In this document: piece by piece, positions 1 through 8,021 of the stretch
How the letters are laid out: the number at the start of each line of letters is the position of its first letter
Position numbering within the stretch: the first letter of the stretch is position 1
DNA from: Chloroflexota bacterium
GTDB taxonomy: Bacteria; Chloroflexota; Anaerolineae; Anaerolineales; Villigracilaceae
Assembly (NCBI GenBank): GCA_016866215.1
Contig: VGNE01000034.1
Span: 1-41,498 of the forward strand
DNA: 41,498 nucleotides
Direction of reading: 5' to 3'
Translations under genes and position numbers: made by a program
The notes under the pieces: model-generated
Told to the model about the DNA's origin: nothing
Database searches by the model: none
Seen by the model: only the letters and a program-made list of their open reading frames with translations

Positions 1-320
1 AAAACGTTCACCCAGCCGAGCGCATTCAATATGCCGGATAGCTGTGCCAGAAGGGCGACGATGAAGCCAATCGCGTCGCCGACGGTGACGGCGAGGATAA
101 TAGCTCGCAGCGCCACGTCGGAACTGGGCGCGTTTTTGGCGAACCACAGCAGGATACCAAGGAGGATGAACGACGCTCCGAAAAGTTGCGTCACGACAGC
201 CCCGCCTGGGTTTAGCGTCAGGCCGTAGAATGACATAAGGGTCGTCGGCATCAATATGAAGCCGGCCCCGAAGACAACAACGATGACCGCCTTGGTGGCC
301 ATCAGGTTATAGAGTTTCAT
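1..320 (-). CDS. Small integral membrane protein, C-terminus beyond window
   Basis: An open minus-strand frame runs from an ATG at 320 off the left edge of the window. A Shine-Dalgarno AAGGAG lies just upstream (326-331); a second ATG at 323 is adjacent, but 320 has the better spacing. About 106 residues are visible, very hydrophobic, with three or four likely membrane segments. The N-terminus starts MKLYNL and carries GAGFILMP, then LFGASFILLGILLWFAKN. The protein is clearly homologous to the one at 3724-4104, which starts MKLSYL and carries GAGFVLVP and FFGVTLIGIGLICWLARN. I cannot assign a function. The gene lies downstream of the two-component system on the same strand, about 200 nt after the response regulator. 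Confidence 0.75.
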   Translation of the reverse strand, partial: MKLYNLMATKAVIVVVFGAGFILMPTTLMSFYGLTLNPGGAVVTQLFGASFILLGILLWFAKNAPSSDVALRAIILAVTVGDAIGFIVALLAQLSGILNALGWVNV

Positions 321-526
321 CATGTCTCCTTTCCTATGCAAAGCGATAATCCTTTAGGGCTGAATGGCATATCCGCTCTGTGAAAAGCGCGAAGTTGTTA
401 GCGGACAACTCCCAGCATACTACTACCGGAGGAGGAAGTAATGTGCCAGAGGTCATGTTATTTGGTCATGTTTGCAGTATGACCTTGAGACTCAAAAGGA
501 GGGAGGGCGGAGGCGGGTACGTTTGC

Positions 527-1183
527 TCAGACGAGACCGAGTTCTTTGGCGTTGAGGGCGGCTTGTGTTCGATCGCGCACGCCCAGTTTGCCGAGGATAT
601 TGGTGACGTGATTCTTGACTGTGCCCTCGGTGATGACGAGCGTGGCGGCGATCTCTTTGTTGCTTGCGCCGGTCGCGACGAGGCGCAGGATTTCGAGCTC
701 ACGGTCGGAGAGGGGTTCAATAAGCGCTTGGTTGGCGCGTGCGCGCGCGTGGGGGACATCAGCCAGGCGGGAAAATTCGGCGACGACTTTGGCGGCCACC
801 GACGGTTGCAACAACGATTCGCCGCGTGCGGCGCAACGGATGGCCTCTGCAAGCCGATCGGAAGCCACATCCTTTAGCAGGTAGCCGATCGCTCCGGCGC
901 GCAACCCCTCGAAGACATGTTCATCGTCATCGAAGGTAGTTAGCACAATCACCTGTGTATTCGGGTGGCGGGCGCGAATATCGCGGGTAGCGGCAACGCC
1001 ATCCAACACCGGCATTTGCATATCCATCAGCACTACGTCCGGTGCAGTGCGGGCTACGCACTCAATCGCCTCCCGACCATTGTTAGCTTCGCCAATCACC
1101 TCGATATCGGGCTGCAGGTCAAGCAGTGCGCGCATTCCTTCGCAGAAGAGAGCCTGGTCGTCTACCAGGAGAACCCGGATCAC
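527..1183 (-). CDS. NarL/FixJ-family response regulator
   Basis: 218 residues, the normal length for this family. The N-terminal receiver domain (about 1-120) has the acidic pair D8-D9, phospho-acceptor D54 in the LMDMQMP context, the conserved T82/T83 and K104. A LuxR-type helix-turn-helix fills residues 155-215, with the hallmark LSDRELEILRLVATG and the recognition helix region around EGTVKNHV. It should be phosphorylated by the neighbouring kinase and bind DNA as a dimer. Its ATG overlaps the kinase stop codon by 4 nt (1180-1183), so the two are translationally coupled. Target genes are not visible; the adjacent small membrane proteins are candidates. Confidence 0.95.
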   Translation of the reverse strand: MIRVLLVDDQALFCEGMRALLDLQPDIEVIGEANNGREAIECVARTAPDVVLMDMQMPVLDGVAATRDIRARHPNTQVIVLTTFDDDEHVFEGLRAGAIGYLLKDVASDRLAEAIRCAARGESLLQPSVAAKVVAEFSRLADVPHARARANQALIEPLSDRELEILRLVATGASNKEIAATLVITEGTVKNHVTNILGKLGVRDRTQAALNAKELGLV

Positions 1184-2361
1184 CTTGGAACCTCCACCAC
1201 AAACTCAAAACCTCCGTTGCTAATGGACTGTGCCGCGAAGGTTCCTCCTAACAACTTCACGCGCTCACGCACGCCCAGTAGGCCGAAACCACCCTCCGTC
1301 CATTTGCTACCGACACCGTTGTCGCTCACGACGATCCGCAGGCGGCCGGGCAATACGGTCAAGGTTACGTCTGCGCGCGAGGCGTGCGCATGCTTACGAA
1401 CGTTGTTCAGCGCCTCCTGCGCGGCGCGGTAGAGGGTCAGTTCGACCTGGGGTGAAAGGTCGGGCAGGTCGCCTTCGACGCGAAACTGTGCGACCATCCC
1501 ACTCGCTTGCAGTTCGGCAACCAGGTCTTCGATCGCTTTGGGCAACGGTTGGCTGTCGAGCGGTGCGCTGCGCAGATCCGCCACCGAGCGGCGAATATCG
1601 GTCAAACCCTCCTGTGCCAGCGACTGCGCTTTGCGCACGAAAACCACGGCTTTTTGCGGATCACGCTCGAAAACCCGACTGGCGGCTTCGAGCTGCACGT
1701 TAATCACAGTCAGGTAGTGCCCCAGGCTGTCGTGAATCTCGCGTGCCAGCCGATTACGTTCGTTGGCGACAGCCAGGTCTTGCACCTGAGCCGCATATTC
1801 ACGCAGCTTGCGGTTGGCTGTAGCCAATTCGAGGTTCAGCCGTTCGACTTCGGCGCGCGCAATGTTCTCACGTACGGCGACCTTCGTAAACACCATGCTG
1901 AAAACGACGCCGGCGGCAAGGGCCAGTCCGCCCACCACTGTGTCTATCAGGCGACCACTCTCTAATGCGCCAAATGACACCAGTGCAGTCACGACCAGCA
2001 GCGCTCCCAGCAGGTAAGCCCCCCTGGATGAAAGCATCATTACTCCATGAGTGGCAAGCGGAAAGAGTATCAATGCGACCAACGATTGCTCGCGCCCGAT
2101 AATGATGATGGCATTGGCCAACAGTACCTGGAAAGCAAAATAAAGGTATACGACCCGCGGAGATGTGAACCGTTGGCGCCAATCGCTGCCAAGTGTCCCC
2201 GTCAGAACAAAAAGCGCTCCCAGGCCGCCAAGGAGTAGCAGTTCTTCGATTTTCTTCTGAGCGAACAAGCCGACGGCCGTTGAGGCCAGCGCTGCCAATG
2301 CAGTAGCCAGGAACGCAATATGGAATCTATTGAAGCTCAAAAGAAATGGTTGCTCAGGCAT
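1180..2361 (-). CDS. Sensor histidine kinase, DesK/NarX (HisKA_3) type
   Basis: 393 residues. The N-terminal 160 residues form about six membrane helices with almost no extracytoplasmic loop, so the input is probably sensed in or at the membrane. A coiled-coil linker (about 165-200) leads to the HisKA_3 domain with phospho-acceptor H210 in AREIHDSLGH. The HATPase domain follows, with the N box around N319-N320 (EALNNVRKHA), the G1 box at D347-N348-G349 and a glycine-rich GGFGLLGVRERV. The start at 2361 is supported by a GGAGG ribosome site five bases upstream. Partner of the regulator at 527-1183. This segment looks richer in G+C than the small genes to its right. Confidence 0.94.
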   Translation of the reverse strand: MPEQPFLLSFNRFHIAFLATALAALASTAVGLFAQKKIEELLLLGGLGALFVLTGTLGSDWRQRFTSPRVVYLYFAFQVLLANAIIIIGREQSLVALILFPLATHGVMMLSSRGAYLLGALLVVTALVSFGALESGRLIDTVVGGLALAAGVVFSMVFTKVAVRENIARAEVERLNLELATANRKLREYAAQVQDLAVANERNRLAREIHDSLGHYLTVINVQLEAASRVFERDPQKAVVFVRKAQSLAQEGLTDIRRSVADLRSAPLDSQPLPKAIEDLVAELQASGMVAQFRVEGDLPDLSPQVELTLYRAAQEALNNVRKHAHASRADVTLTVLPGRLRIVVSDNGVGSKWTEGGFGLLGVRERVKLLGGTFAAQSISNGGFEFVVEVPR

Positions 2362-2512
2362 GATGACCTCCCCTCTGCATTAGTCCCTTTTGGATGGCCA
2401 GCAAGGAATGGTTCCGAATAGGTTGGCACTTTAACAACTTTACAGGCTTGCCAGAAGCGGTCAATCCGGGGACATTAGAAACCATTTGCACTTACCTTGT
2501 TCTCCGATTGCC

Positions 2513-3229
2513 TTATTCACCGGTTTTCCAGAAGATTGCGCCCAGCCAGATCAGCCAAGCAGGCACGGCGAGAAAAGCCAACGCGCCCAAGCCTGATTCT
2601 CCAAGCCATACTATCTTCGTGATGTAGCCGGTCGCGAAGGAGAAGCTTAGCAGTGCGGCCACCACGCCAAACCAACTTATCCCCTTTGGCAGCCCACCAG
2701 AGCGCAAGCCCGCTACACTGCTAACGAATATCCACATGCTCAACAGAAAGAAACCAAACACATCAAAGAGTATGGCAGTGGTCAATCGTTGCCACTCGTA
2801 AATCGCTACAATGGCAAGGCGTGCTTCTTCGTTGGCCTTGACGTATGCTTGTGCCAGAGGCAGTTCACCTGCAGCCAGTAGCAGACTCGCCAGAATGATG
2901 GTGGATGTGCCGAGGATGCCTGCTAGTTCTGCTATCTGTGCAGCGGTAGGGGTGAGGATTTCCAGCTTTCTCCTCAGTGCGAAAGGAACGCCGAAGAGAA
3001 CGATCAGGAATGCCAGGCAAACTGACCACCATAGAGCGACGCGTACGCCTCCATGAACAGCCATCCAGGGGAGAAAGCTAAAGGGGTCCTGTGCGTGTGT
3101 GGCGCTTGATCCTGCCATGGGAAGAAGGTAGAAATAGAACACCAATGGTACCAGGAAGACAACTCCAGATACGATTGCGCAGACAGATCCCCAACGTATC
3201 AATGTGTCTTTATCTTTCATATCAGGCAT
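2513..3229 (-). CDS. Hypothetical multi-pass membrane protein (DUF4386-like)
   Basis: 238 residues with about six predicted membrane segments (roughly 13-38, 65-85, 103-122, 150-173, 184-207 and 214-232). The order of helices and the wide loop after the first helix resemble DUF4386-type membrane proteins, but that is a weak family call. The start is supported by GGAG eight bases before the ATG. It lies 151 nt upstream of the kinase on the same strand and may be co-transcribed with it. No catalytic motif is visible and I do not assign a function. Confidence 0.7.
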   Translation of the reverse strand: MPDMKDKDTLIRWGSVCAIVSGVVFLVPLVFYFYLLPMAGSSATHAQDPFSFLPWMAVHGGVRVALWWSVCLAFLIVLFGVPFALRRKLEILTPTAAQIAELAGILGTSTIILASLLLAAGELPLAQAYVKANEEARLAIVAIYEWQRLTTAILFDVFGFFLLSMWIFVSSVAGLRSGGLPKGISWFGVVAALLSFSFATGYITKIVWLGESGLGALAFLAVPAWLIWLGAIFWKTGE

Positions 3230-3303
3230 CTTCTTTCTCCCGATTGCTACAACTTAGCCTGTCTTCCCATGTTCAGAAGACGCACGCCTCAACATTCCTT
3301 AAA

Positions 3304-3506
3304 TTATCCAAACAAGCTTGGCACGAGCACCGGCAGGAACCATCCGAGTAGCACCAAGATGTAGACTACCACGATAATACCCCCAGCCCTGCCAGCGGAC
3401 AACCGCTGGCTATGCCATAAGGCGTAGTAACTCAGCAGCCCCGGCAGCCCCAGGCCATGCCGATCCACCCAATGAGAGTGTGCAGTGGACCCCCAACTGC
3501 CACCAT
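3304..3506 (-). pseudogene. Frameshifted remnant of a small membrane protein
   Basis: On the minus strand an ATG at 3506 opens a frame (MVAVGGPLHTLIGWIGMAWG) that stops at once. Shifting frame near 3440-3455, in a run of C-rich repeats, continues into LPGLLSYYALWHSQRLSAG and a hydrophobic helix that ends at a TAA at 3304-3306. Read together the two halves make a plausible 65-residue membrane protein. The interpretation as one broken gene is inference; the alternative is two chance frames. The stretch also contains a perfect hairpin, GCCAGCGG-acaa-CCGCTGGC. The rest of 3230-3723 shows no other convincing gene. Confidence 0.35.
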
Positions 3507-3723
3507 CTTATAGACAGGTTGTGCACACGCTTGCCGAAATTCTTTGGCCTATCTTCTGCGCTAGTCTATTTAGCCATAGGCTGGTTCAGCCTTGCGATGC
3601 CCGCCGCCTCTGTTCCATAGCGAGAAATAGCGAGGTTGCTGACGACCCGAAACTCAGCAGCGGGCGGTTGAAAGGTGTGCGTTTAGCAGCGAACGCCGAA
3701 CTTATTGAACATTTGGCGTTGGT

Positions 3724-4104
3724 TTAGGAAGCACTTGGCTTTGCAAACTGGAAATACGCATAGCCCAACGCCAAAACCAGGTAGATTACGACAGCCGACC
3801 ATCCGACTGCGCTCACCACGCCAGAGATTGCGCCCATCGCCGCCACGATGATGCCAATGACAGTGGAGATAAGCTGGGCGAGGACAATGGCCCGCTGTGC
3901 GCCGGGATCCGTGACATTCCTGGCCAGCCAACATATCAGGCCAATTCCGATGAGCGTTACCCCAAAGAACTGCCCTGCCAGGTTTGCGCTTGGGCTTACT
4001 GTCGCGCCATGCAGTGTCAGCACTGTTGCCGGCACCAGCACGAAGCCAGCGCCGTAGACTAGCGCGACGACGGCATTGAAGACCAACAGGTAACTAAGTT
4101 TCAT
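3724..4104 (-). CDS. Small four-helix membrane protein, paralogue of the one at 1-320
   Basis: 126 residues when started at the ATG at 4104, which has AAGGAG eight bases upstream. A longer reading from 4131 adds nine residues with no better ribosome site. The sequence is almost entirely hydrophobic, with four membrane segments (about 4-25, 40-60, 70-92 and 97-118). It aligns along its whole length with the partial protein at the left edge of the window, including the MKL start and the GAGF and WLARN/WFAKN positions. Function unknown. The two copies bracket the kinase/regulator pair. Confidence 0.75.
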   Translation of the reverse strand: MKLSYLLVFNAVVALVYGAGFVLVPATVLTLHGATVSPSANLAGQFFGVTLIGIGLICWLARNVTDPGAQRAIVLAQLISTVIGIIVAAMGAISGVVSAVGWSAVVIYLVLALGYAYFQFAKPSAS

Positions 4105-4265
4105 GATATTTTCTCCTTTCTTGTTGAACAAGATGCGACTCCCAACAAGTCGCGCTCAATTATCGTGCATAAGATATGGAAGGAAGTTGGAATCTTAGTT
4201 GATAGGCATACCTCCTTTCACTAACAACATGGTGGTGACGCTGTGAAGCGGCTCAACGGCAAGCG

Positions 4266-4661
4266 TCAGCCGGAATTATTGGTTTCATTCTGTCTCAGTG
4301 CATCCTCTAAAATTGTTTTCAACATTAAACGGTAACCAAGAAACACACAACACCAACCCGGCACAGAAAAAAACATTGCCATCGTAGCGGCTCCAAGAGC
4401 GGCTAAATTATTGTGGACTGCCGAATCCGCACTCAGCAAGTTCCCGGGCGGCCCTCCAATTCCACATGCGAACCAGGAAGCAATAAACAAAAACATATAC
4501 CCCAGCAAATTTAGCCGTAAAGCAAGCCGAAGCCTTTGATCTGATTTTTTCCGAAGTTTAGCAACAGTCCACATGGTTAGGATAAACAATACCGTCCCAG
4601 CGGTTCCGAAAACGCCAAAGTACAGCCATATCCAATAAGGGTGAGCGCTTGGAAAATTCAT
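4266..4661 (-). CDS. Hypothetical membrane protein
   Basis: 131 residues with three or four hydrophobic segments (about 12-33, 46-68, 80-112) and a charged, Asn-rich C-terminal tail. No recognised family. Its ATG overlaps the TGA of the gene at 4658-4891 (ATGA), so the two form a coupled pair. The 3' end lies in a hairpin with arms TGACGCT/AGCGTCA (4236-4268) that includes the stop codon and lacks a U-run. Codon use looks more A+T-rich than in the kinase genes to the left. Confidence 0.6.
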   Translation of the reverse strand: MNFPSAHPYWIWLYFGVFGTAGTVLFILTMWTVAKLRKKSDQRLRLALRLNLLGYMFLFIASWFACGIGGPPGNLLSADSAVHNNLAALGAATMAMFFSVPGWCCVFLGYRLMLKTILEDALRQNETNNSG

Positions 4662-4891
4662 TTTCTGGAAATCTCCTTTCCTTCGCTGTAAATCAAACTA
4701 CCCACAACGAGAAGTATTGCCCCAATCGGAGGCGAAAAACCTTGAAGATAGAACAAGACGCCTTGATTTGAAGATAGTGGATAGGGATAAGCAATTCCTG
4801 TCAACAACCATAAGAATGGCAAGGTTGTATGCATAAACAAAAAGAAAATGCCAAGCAGGAAGATCACTATGCCCAGGTTGTTTTTATTCAT
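4658..4891 (-). CDS. Small hypothetical membrane protein
   Basis: 77 residues from the ATG at 4891 (MNKNNLG), which has an AGGTGG ribosome site eight bases upstream. A reading from 4927 would add 12 polar residues without such a site. There are two clear membrane helices (about 5-28 and 52-72) with a short loop and a basic C-terminus. The stop overlaps the start of the next gene (4266-4661). No family recognised. It lies directly downstream of the attC-like palindrome at 4928-5027. Confidence 0.55.
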   Translation of the reverse strand: MNKNNLGIVIFLLGIFFLFMHTTLPFLWLLTGIAYPYPLSSNQGVLFYLQGFSPPIGAILLVVGSLIYSEGKEISRK

Positions 4892-4927
4892 GAAAGTACC
4901 ACCTATAACATTCCGCTTAGATTTCAT

Positions 4928-5027
4928 TTCCAGCTAACGGCTGATGTCAGTTGCGTTGCGGTAGCGGCGGCTGGGCGACAAATAAAAAGGAGTTCATCAG
5001 TCGCTCAGTTAGCGCGTTGTGCTGGAA
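4928..5027. repeat. attC-like imperfect palindrome
   Basis: Nested inverted segments are present: TTCCAGC (4928-4934) pairs with GCTGGAA (5021-5027), GCTAAC (4933-4938) with GTTAGC (5008-5013), and CTGATG (4941-4946) with CATCAG (4995-5000). A GTTAG also follows at 5034-5038. The outer and inner short arms separated by unpaired spacers recall integron attC sites. However, the spacers are unequal (2 versus 7 nt) and the outer box is not a perfect RYYYAAC. No integrase gene is in the window. It may instead be an unrelated repeat or a terminator remnant. Confidence 0.35.
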
Positions 5028-5034
5028 CAGCGGG

Positions 5035-5286
5035 TTAGTTTTTTTTCCTCTTTCTCCATAATCTCTCTAAAAAACCTCTTAATGCCTCAACTCTCTTTTT
5101 TGCTCTCTGGTGTTTGATTTCTTCTTCGTTCATTCTCGTCTCATTGTGTGTTGTGATTAATTTACGTATTGATGAAATACCTTCTTGGCGTCCAACGAAA
5201 TGTTTAGTTGACACTCGCACTATCACAGCTATAGATCGTTTGATTTGCCAAATAACATCCTTATCAATTAGCAAGTTATCCTTCAT
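5035..5286 (-). CDS. Small hypothetical ORF, possibly a truncated 2TM-domain protein
   Basis: 83 residues, basic, with no clear ribosome site before the ATG at 5286. The C-terminal part from an internal methionine (MNEEEIKHQRAKKRVEALRG) resembles the start of the bacterial 2TM domain, but the two membrane helices that should follow are missing and a Lys/Arg tail ends the protein. It could be a decayed fragment or a chance frame in A+T-rich DNA. Confidence 0.3.
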   Translation of the reverse strand: MKDNLLIDKDVIWQIKRSIAVIVRVSTKHFVGRQEGISSIRKLITTHNETRMNEEEIKHQRAKKRVEALRGFLERLWRKRKKN

Positions 5287-5630
5287 AGGATAAACTATTC
5301 AATTCCGACCAGATGGAGTACCAATAAGGAAGTGGAAACCTATAATCAATATACTCCTGGATGGTTTAAGTATACGATTTTTCGTAGAAACTACAATTTC
5401 GGGAATATTTTCACAAAGATCAGTATAGCCGCCTAACGGATTGCGGTACCCGCTGGTGAGGCGGGTGTAGATAATGCTCAATGGATGGTTTATACTGGCG
5501 TAGATTAAAAAATATAGTTGTCTTCTCAATTGTAGATATTCTACAAATTTTCCTTCCCTGAGTCATGTTTCAAATATCATAAAAACGGGGCAAGTCATAA
5601 AGCCTGTCCTAAGTCTCATGCGATTCTGTT
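5287..5630. other. A+T-rich gap without a convincing gene
   Basis: About 340 nt. Short frames occur on both strands, but none has a ribosome site or protein-like composition. A GCCTAACGG followed by GCGGTACCCGCTGG and GGCGGG around 5429-5462 is the only structured piece, and I see no partner box that would make it a recombination site. Confidence 0.4.
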
Positions 5631-7220
5631 TTACAAACTCATCCTTCTTTTCCTCAACGCCTTATCATCCAACATCTTGAAGATCCTCAACACGAAATGC
5701 CTGTCTCCCAGCCAACCCAGGAATGCAGCCCACAGGGCGATCCATCCTTTGGGTATCTCAGGCATGGACGTTGCAGATGTGAAATCCACCATGCGGTCAT
5801 CAAGTTGGAAGATGTAGCGACCTGCTTGTTTTACTTTGGGATTTGTATTCAAGAAGGAACGCAGTTGATTAAGCTCGTCATTTGTCATCCATTGCGGCAA
5901 ATCTGAAGTTGCTTTGAAGTCACAGATATATGCAAGGTCTTGCAGGAGAATCTTCTGATCCTTAGCAAGTGAGTTTTCCTTTGATTCAAAATAAACCACA
6001 TCGGGGTCAATGTGCAGCAAGGGTTTTAGCCATAAACGAAAAAGGACTGTGCGGATGGCATTCTTTGTCCCTGGCGTGGTGGGGTTGTAAAATAAGTTCG
6101 CATCCCGATATTTTTCCCAATCATGCGAAACATCAGGGCCAACGCGGATCGCGTCGCATAATCCTATGGCTGGGAGGATGGGTGTGCCGCAGGTCAGGAA
6201 GAATGCGTCCGCGCCCATCGCTGCGCGCATCACGCGCAGGCTCTCGCGATACGCGGCTTCGCGCGGCATGTCTTTATATCGTTTGCCTTTCAACGCGCCC
6301 GCATAGAGAAAGTCAAGTTTGAGATAGTCAAAGCCCCAGGCGCGCACCTGCTGCATGAGCGCAACCAGCCACAAGGTTACGTCAGGATGCGTTGTGTCAA
6401 GCGCATATAACGGTTCGCCCCAGTTAAATCCCGCAGAGACGAATCGTCCGCGCTCATCGCGCAGAAACCAATCCGCATGTTTATGAAAGAGGCGTGACGA
6501 TTTTGTCGCGATCAAAGGCGCGAGCCACAAGCCTGCCCTTCTGCCCGTTGACTTTATTTTTTCCGCCAGCACATTCATACCAGATGGAAATTTTTGATTT
6601 GCTTCCCAATCACCAATATCCGCCTGCCAGCCATCATCCACCTGCAAAACATCAAAAGGCAGGTCGCCCAAACTGTCAAAAATTTTATGAAGCACGGGCT
6701 CGTCAATTACATGATACAAGCTGTACCACGAGCACCACACACGCGGCGCGCCGTTCTTTTTTATTTCGCCGTGAGGCGCAAGGCGATTTCCCAACTGTTC
6801 GGCATATTCTTCAAAGCAGACATTTTCCTGCCCGAATGCAATGAACCACTCGATACCATCCGCCTCACTCCGCCCTGATAGCATCCCCTTTGGGGACAAT
6901 TGATTCTCGACGAGGGACACATTCGCATCTGTGGCAAGCGCGCCAAGCAGGAGGATGTTGCCATCCTCAAACTCCACTGCACCCAACCATGAACCATGCG
7001 GATGTTTATTGTGGACATGCTGCGCATCCACCTGCAATGGATGAAAGATCGCAGGCATCTGCACAGGCAACGGCCTTAAATCCGTCCACGCGGCAAGCGA
7101 CCATGACTGCCAGCCATGACGATAGTATTTTACGGGTTTGGATGAGAGTTCTATTTCTATGTTATTTGTTTTTATGATTTGGGAGGTTTTTTGAATTTCA
7201 GAGAATTTAATAAACGACAT
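5631..7220 (-). CDS. Alpha-galactosidase, GH36 family
   Basis: 529 residues from the ATG at 7220, chosen because AAGGA lies just upstream; the longer frame to 7307 adds 29 residues with no site. The catalytic barrel has the GH36 signatures: WCSWYSLY near 162-169, the LQVDDGWQ strand near 192-199, nucleophile D303 in YLKLDF, and acid/base D363 in RVGPDVS. The protein should hydrolyse alpha-galactosides such as melibiose or raffinose-type sugars. No signal peptide is visible, so it is probably cytoplasmic. It is shorter than the 700-residue class of GH36 enzymes and has only a short N-terminal beta domain. No sugar transporter lies next to it. It is divergent from the catabolic cluster on the plus strand. 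Confidence 0.9.
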   Translation of the reverse strand: MSFIKFSEIQKTSQIIKTNNIEIELSSKPVKYYRHGWQSWSLAAWTDLRPLPVQMPAIFHPLQVDAQHVHNKHPHGSWLGAVEFEDGNILLLGALATDANVSLVENQLSPKGMLSGRSEADGIEWFIAFGQENVCFEEYAEQLGNRLAPHGEIKKNGAPRVWCSWYSLYHVIDEPVLHKIFDSLGDLPFDVLQVDDGWQADIGDWEANQKFPSGMNVLAEKIKSTGRRAGLWLAPLIATKSSRLFHKHADWFLRDERGRFVSAGFNWGEPLYALDTTHPDVTLWLVALMQQVRAWGFDYLKLDFLYAGALKGKRYKDMPREAAYRESLRVMRAAMGADAFFLTCGTPILPAIGLCDAIRVGPDVSHDWEKYRDANLFYNPTTPGTKNAIRTVLFRLWLKPLLHIDPDVVYFESKENSLAKDQKILLQDLAYICDFKATSDLPQWMTNDELNQLRSFLNTNPKVKQAGRYIFQLDDRMVDFTSATSMPEIPKGWIALWAAFLGWLGDRHFVLRIFKMLDDKALRKRRMSL

Positions 7221-7432
7221 TTGGCGTCCTTGTTTTCGATTGTTGAAATGACGATAATAATCCATAGAGGGGTTGTTGGCTAGTTTATTGAACGAAAGCT
7301 TTAGCAAACTTTATGAACAGGGCTTGCGCTTGCTGCTGAAAATCAGCGCTAGTGTGCGTCTTTCATGTTAGCACCAATGGTTTAGAGGAAAAGCCTTCAA
7401 TGCCATAAATTTTTAAATATCTTATTTACCAC

Positions 7433-7461
7433 TTGACGAGGAAAAAGCCATAGGGTATATT
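7433..7461 (+). promoter_or_regulatory. Sigma-70-type promoter of the first Lrp/AsnC gene
   Basis: TTGACG at 7433-7438 and TATATT at 7456-7461 with exactly 17 nt between them. The transcript would start near 7468, giving a leader of about 29 nt before the ATG at 7497. This is the likely head promoter of the catabolic cluster. Confidence 0.75.
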
Positions 7462-7496
7462 CCACATGTCGCTTTCGGAAGGAATACGGTAAAGAA

Positions 7497-8000
7497 ATGT
7501 ATGAATTCGACAATATTGATATAAAAATTGTCAATTTGCTTCTCGAGGATGGGCGCATGTCCGCTTCGGGGATTTCGCGCCGCATGGGCGATATTTCCGA
7601 GCGTGCTGTCCGCTACCGCATTGACCGCATGATGGATGAAGGCGTTATCCAGATAAGTGCAGTGGTCAGCCCGGAGGCGCTTGGCTTTACCATTAAAGCG
7701 GATGTCTGGCTTGAAGTTGAGTCGGATTTGATATTGGAAGTGGCGAAGAAGATGGCCGCGTTTGAAAATGTCACGTATGTTGCCTGCGGCATTGGGCAAA
7801 ACGATGTCAGTATTCAGGTGGTTGCAAAAGATACGGCAGAGATCTATCATTTTGTAACGGACGTTGTTCGTAAAGTTTCAGGGGTTCGTAAAACAACAAC
7901 TTCCATCGTCCCGATCATTCTTAAAGATGTATATCAATGGCGGGTTCCAGATCGAATTATAAAACAAATATCCAATCGGGATACCACCGCATCTGCTTAA
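7497..8000 (+). CDS. Lrp/AsnC-family transcriptional regulator
   Basis: 167 residues, the usual length. Residues 5-60 form the winged helix-turn-helix (DIKIVNLLLEDGRMS then AVRYRIDRMMDEGVI). Residues 65-150 form the RAM ligand-binding/oligomerisation domain. It is preceded by a strong promoter and followed after 21 nt by the first aminotransferase, so it probably heads that operon and controls it, perhaps in response to an amino acid or amine. The ribosome site AAGGA is rather far (about 13 nt) from the ATG. It is a different paralogue from the Lrp protein at 18441-18908. Confidence 0.9.
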   Translation: MYEFDNIDIKIVNLLLEDGRMSASGISRRMGDISERAVRYRIDRMMDEGVIQISAVVSPEALGFTIKADVWLEVESDLILEVAKKMAAFENVTYVACGIGQNDVSIQVVAKDTAEIYHFVTDVVRKVSGVRKTTTSIVPIILKDVYQWRVPDRIIKQISNRDTTASA

Positions 8001-8021
8001 ACCATAAGGAGAGCTATCATC

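Noticed and set aside
380..877. Plus-strand frame of 165 codons
   Set aside because: It lies opposite the response regulator gene, whose receiver and LuxR motifs are clear; composition is that of an antisense shadow.
3485..3727. Plus-strand frame of 80 codons in the gap before the small membrane gene
   Set aside because: No ribosome site and no protein-like pattern; the minus strand reads better as a broken membrane protein.
5425..5465. Second attC-like site (GCCTAACGG ... GGCGGG)
   Set aside because: No complementary GTTAGGC box lies within 150 nt on either side.
5299..5529. Minus-strand frame of 76 codons
   Set aside because: Only an open stretch in A+T-rich DNA, without ribosome site or recognisable motif.
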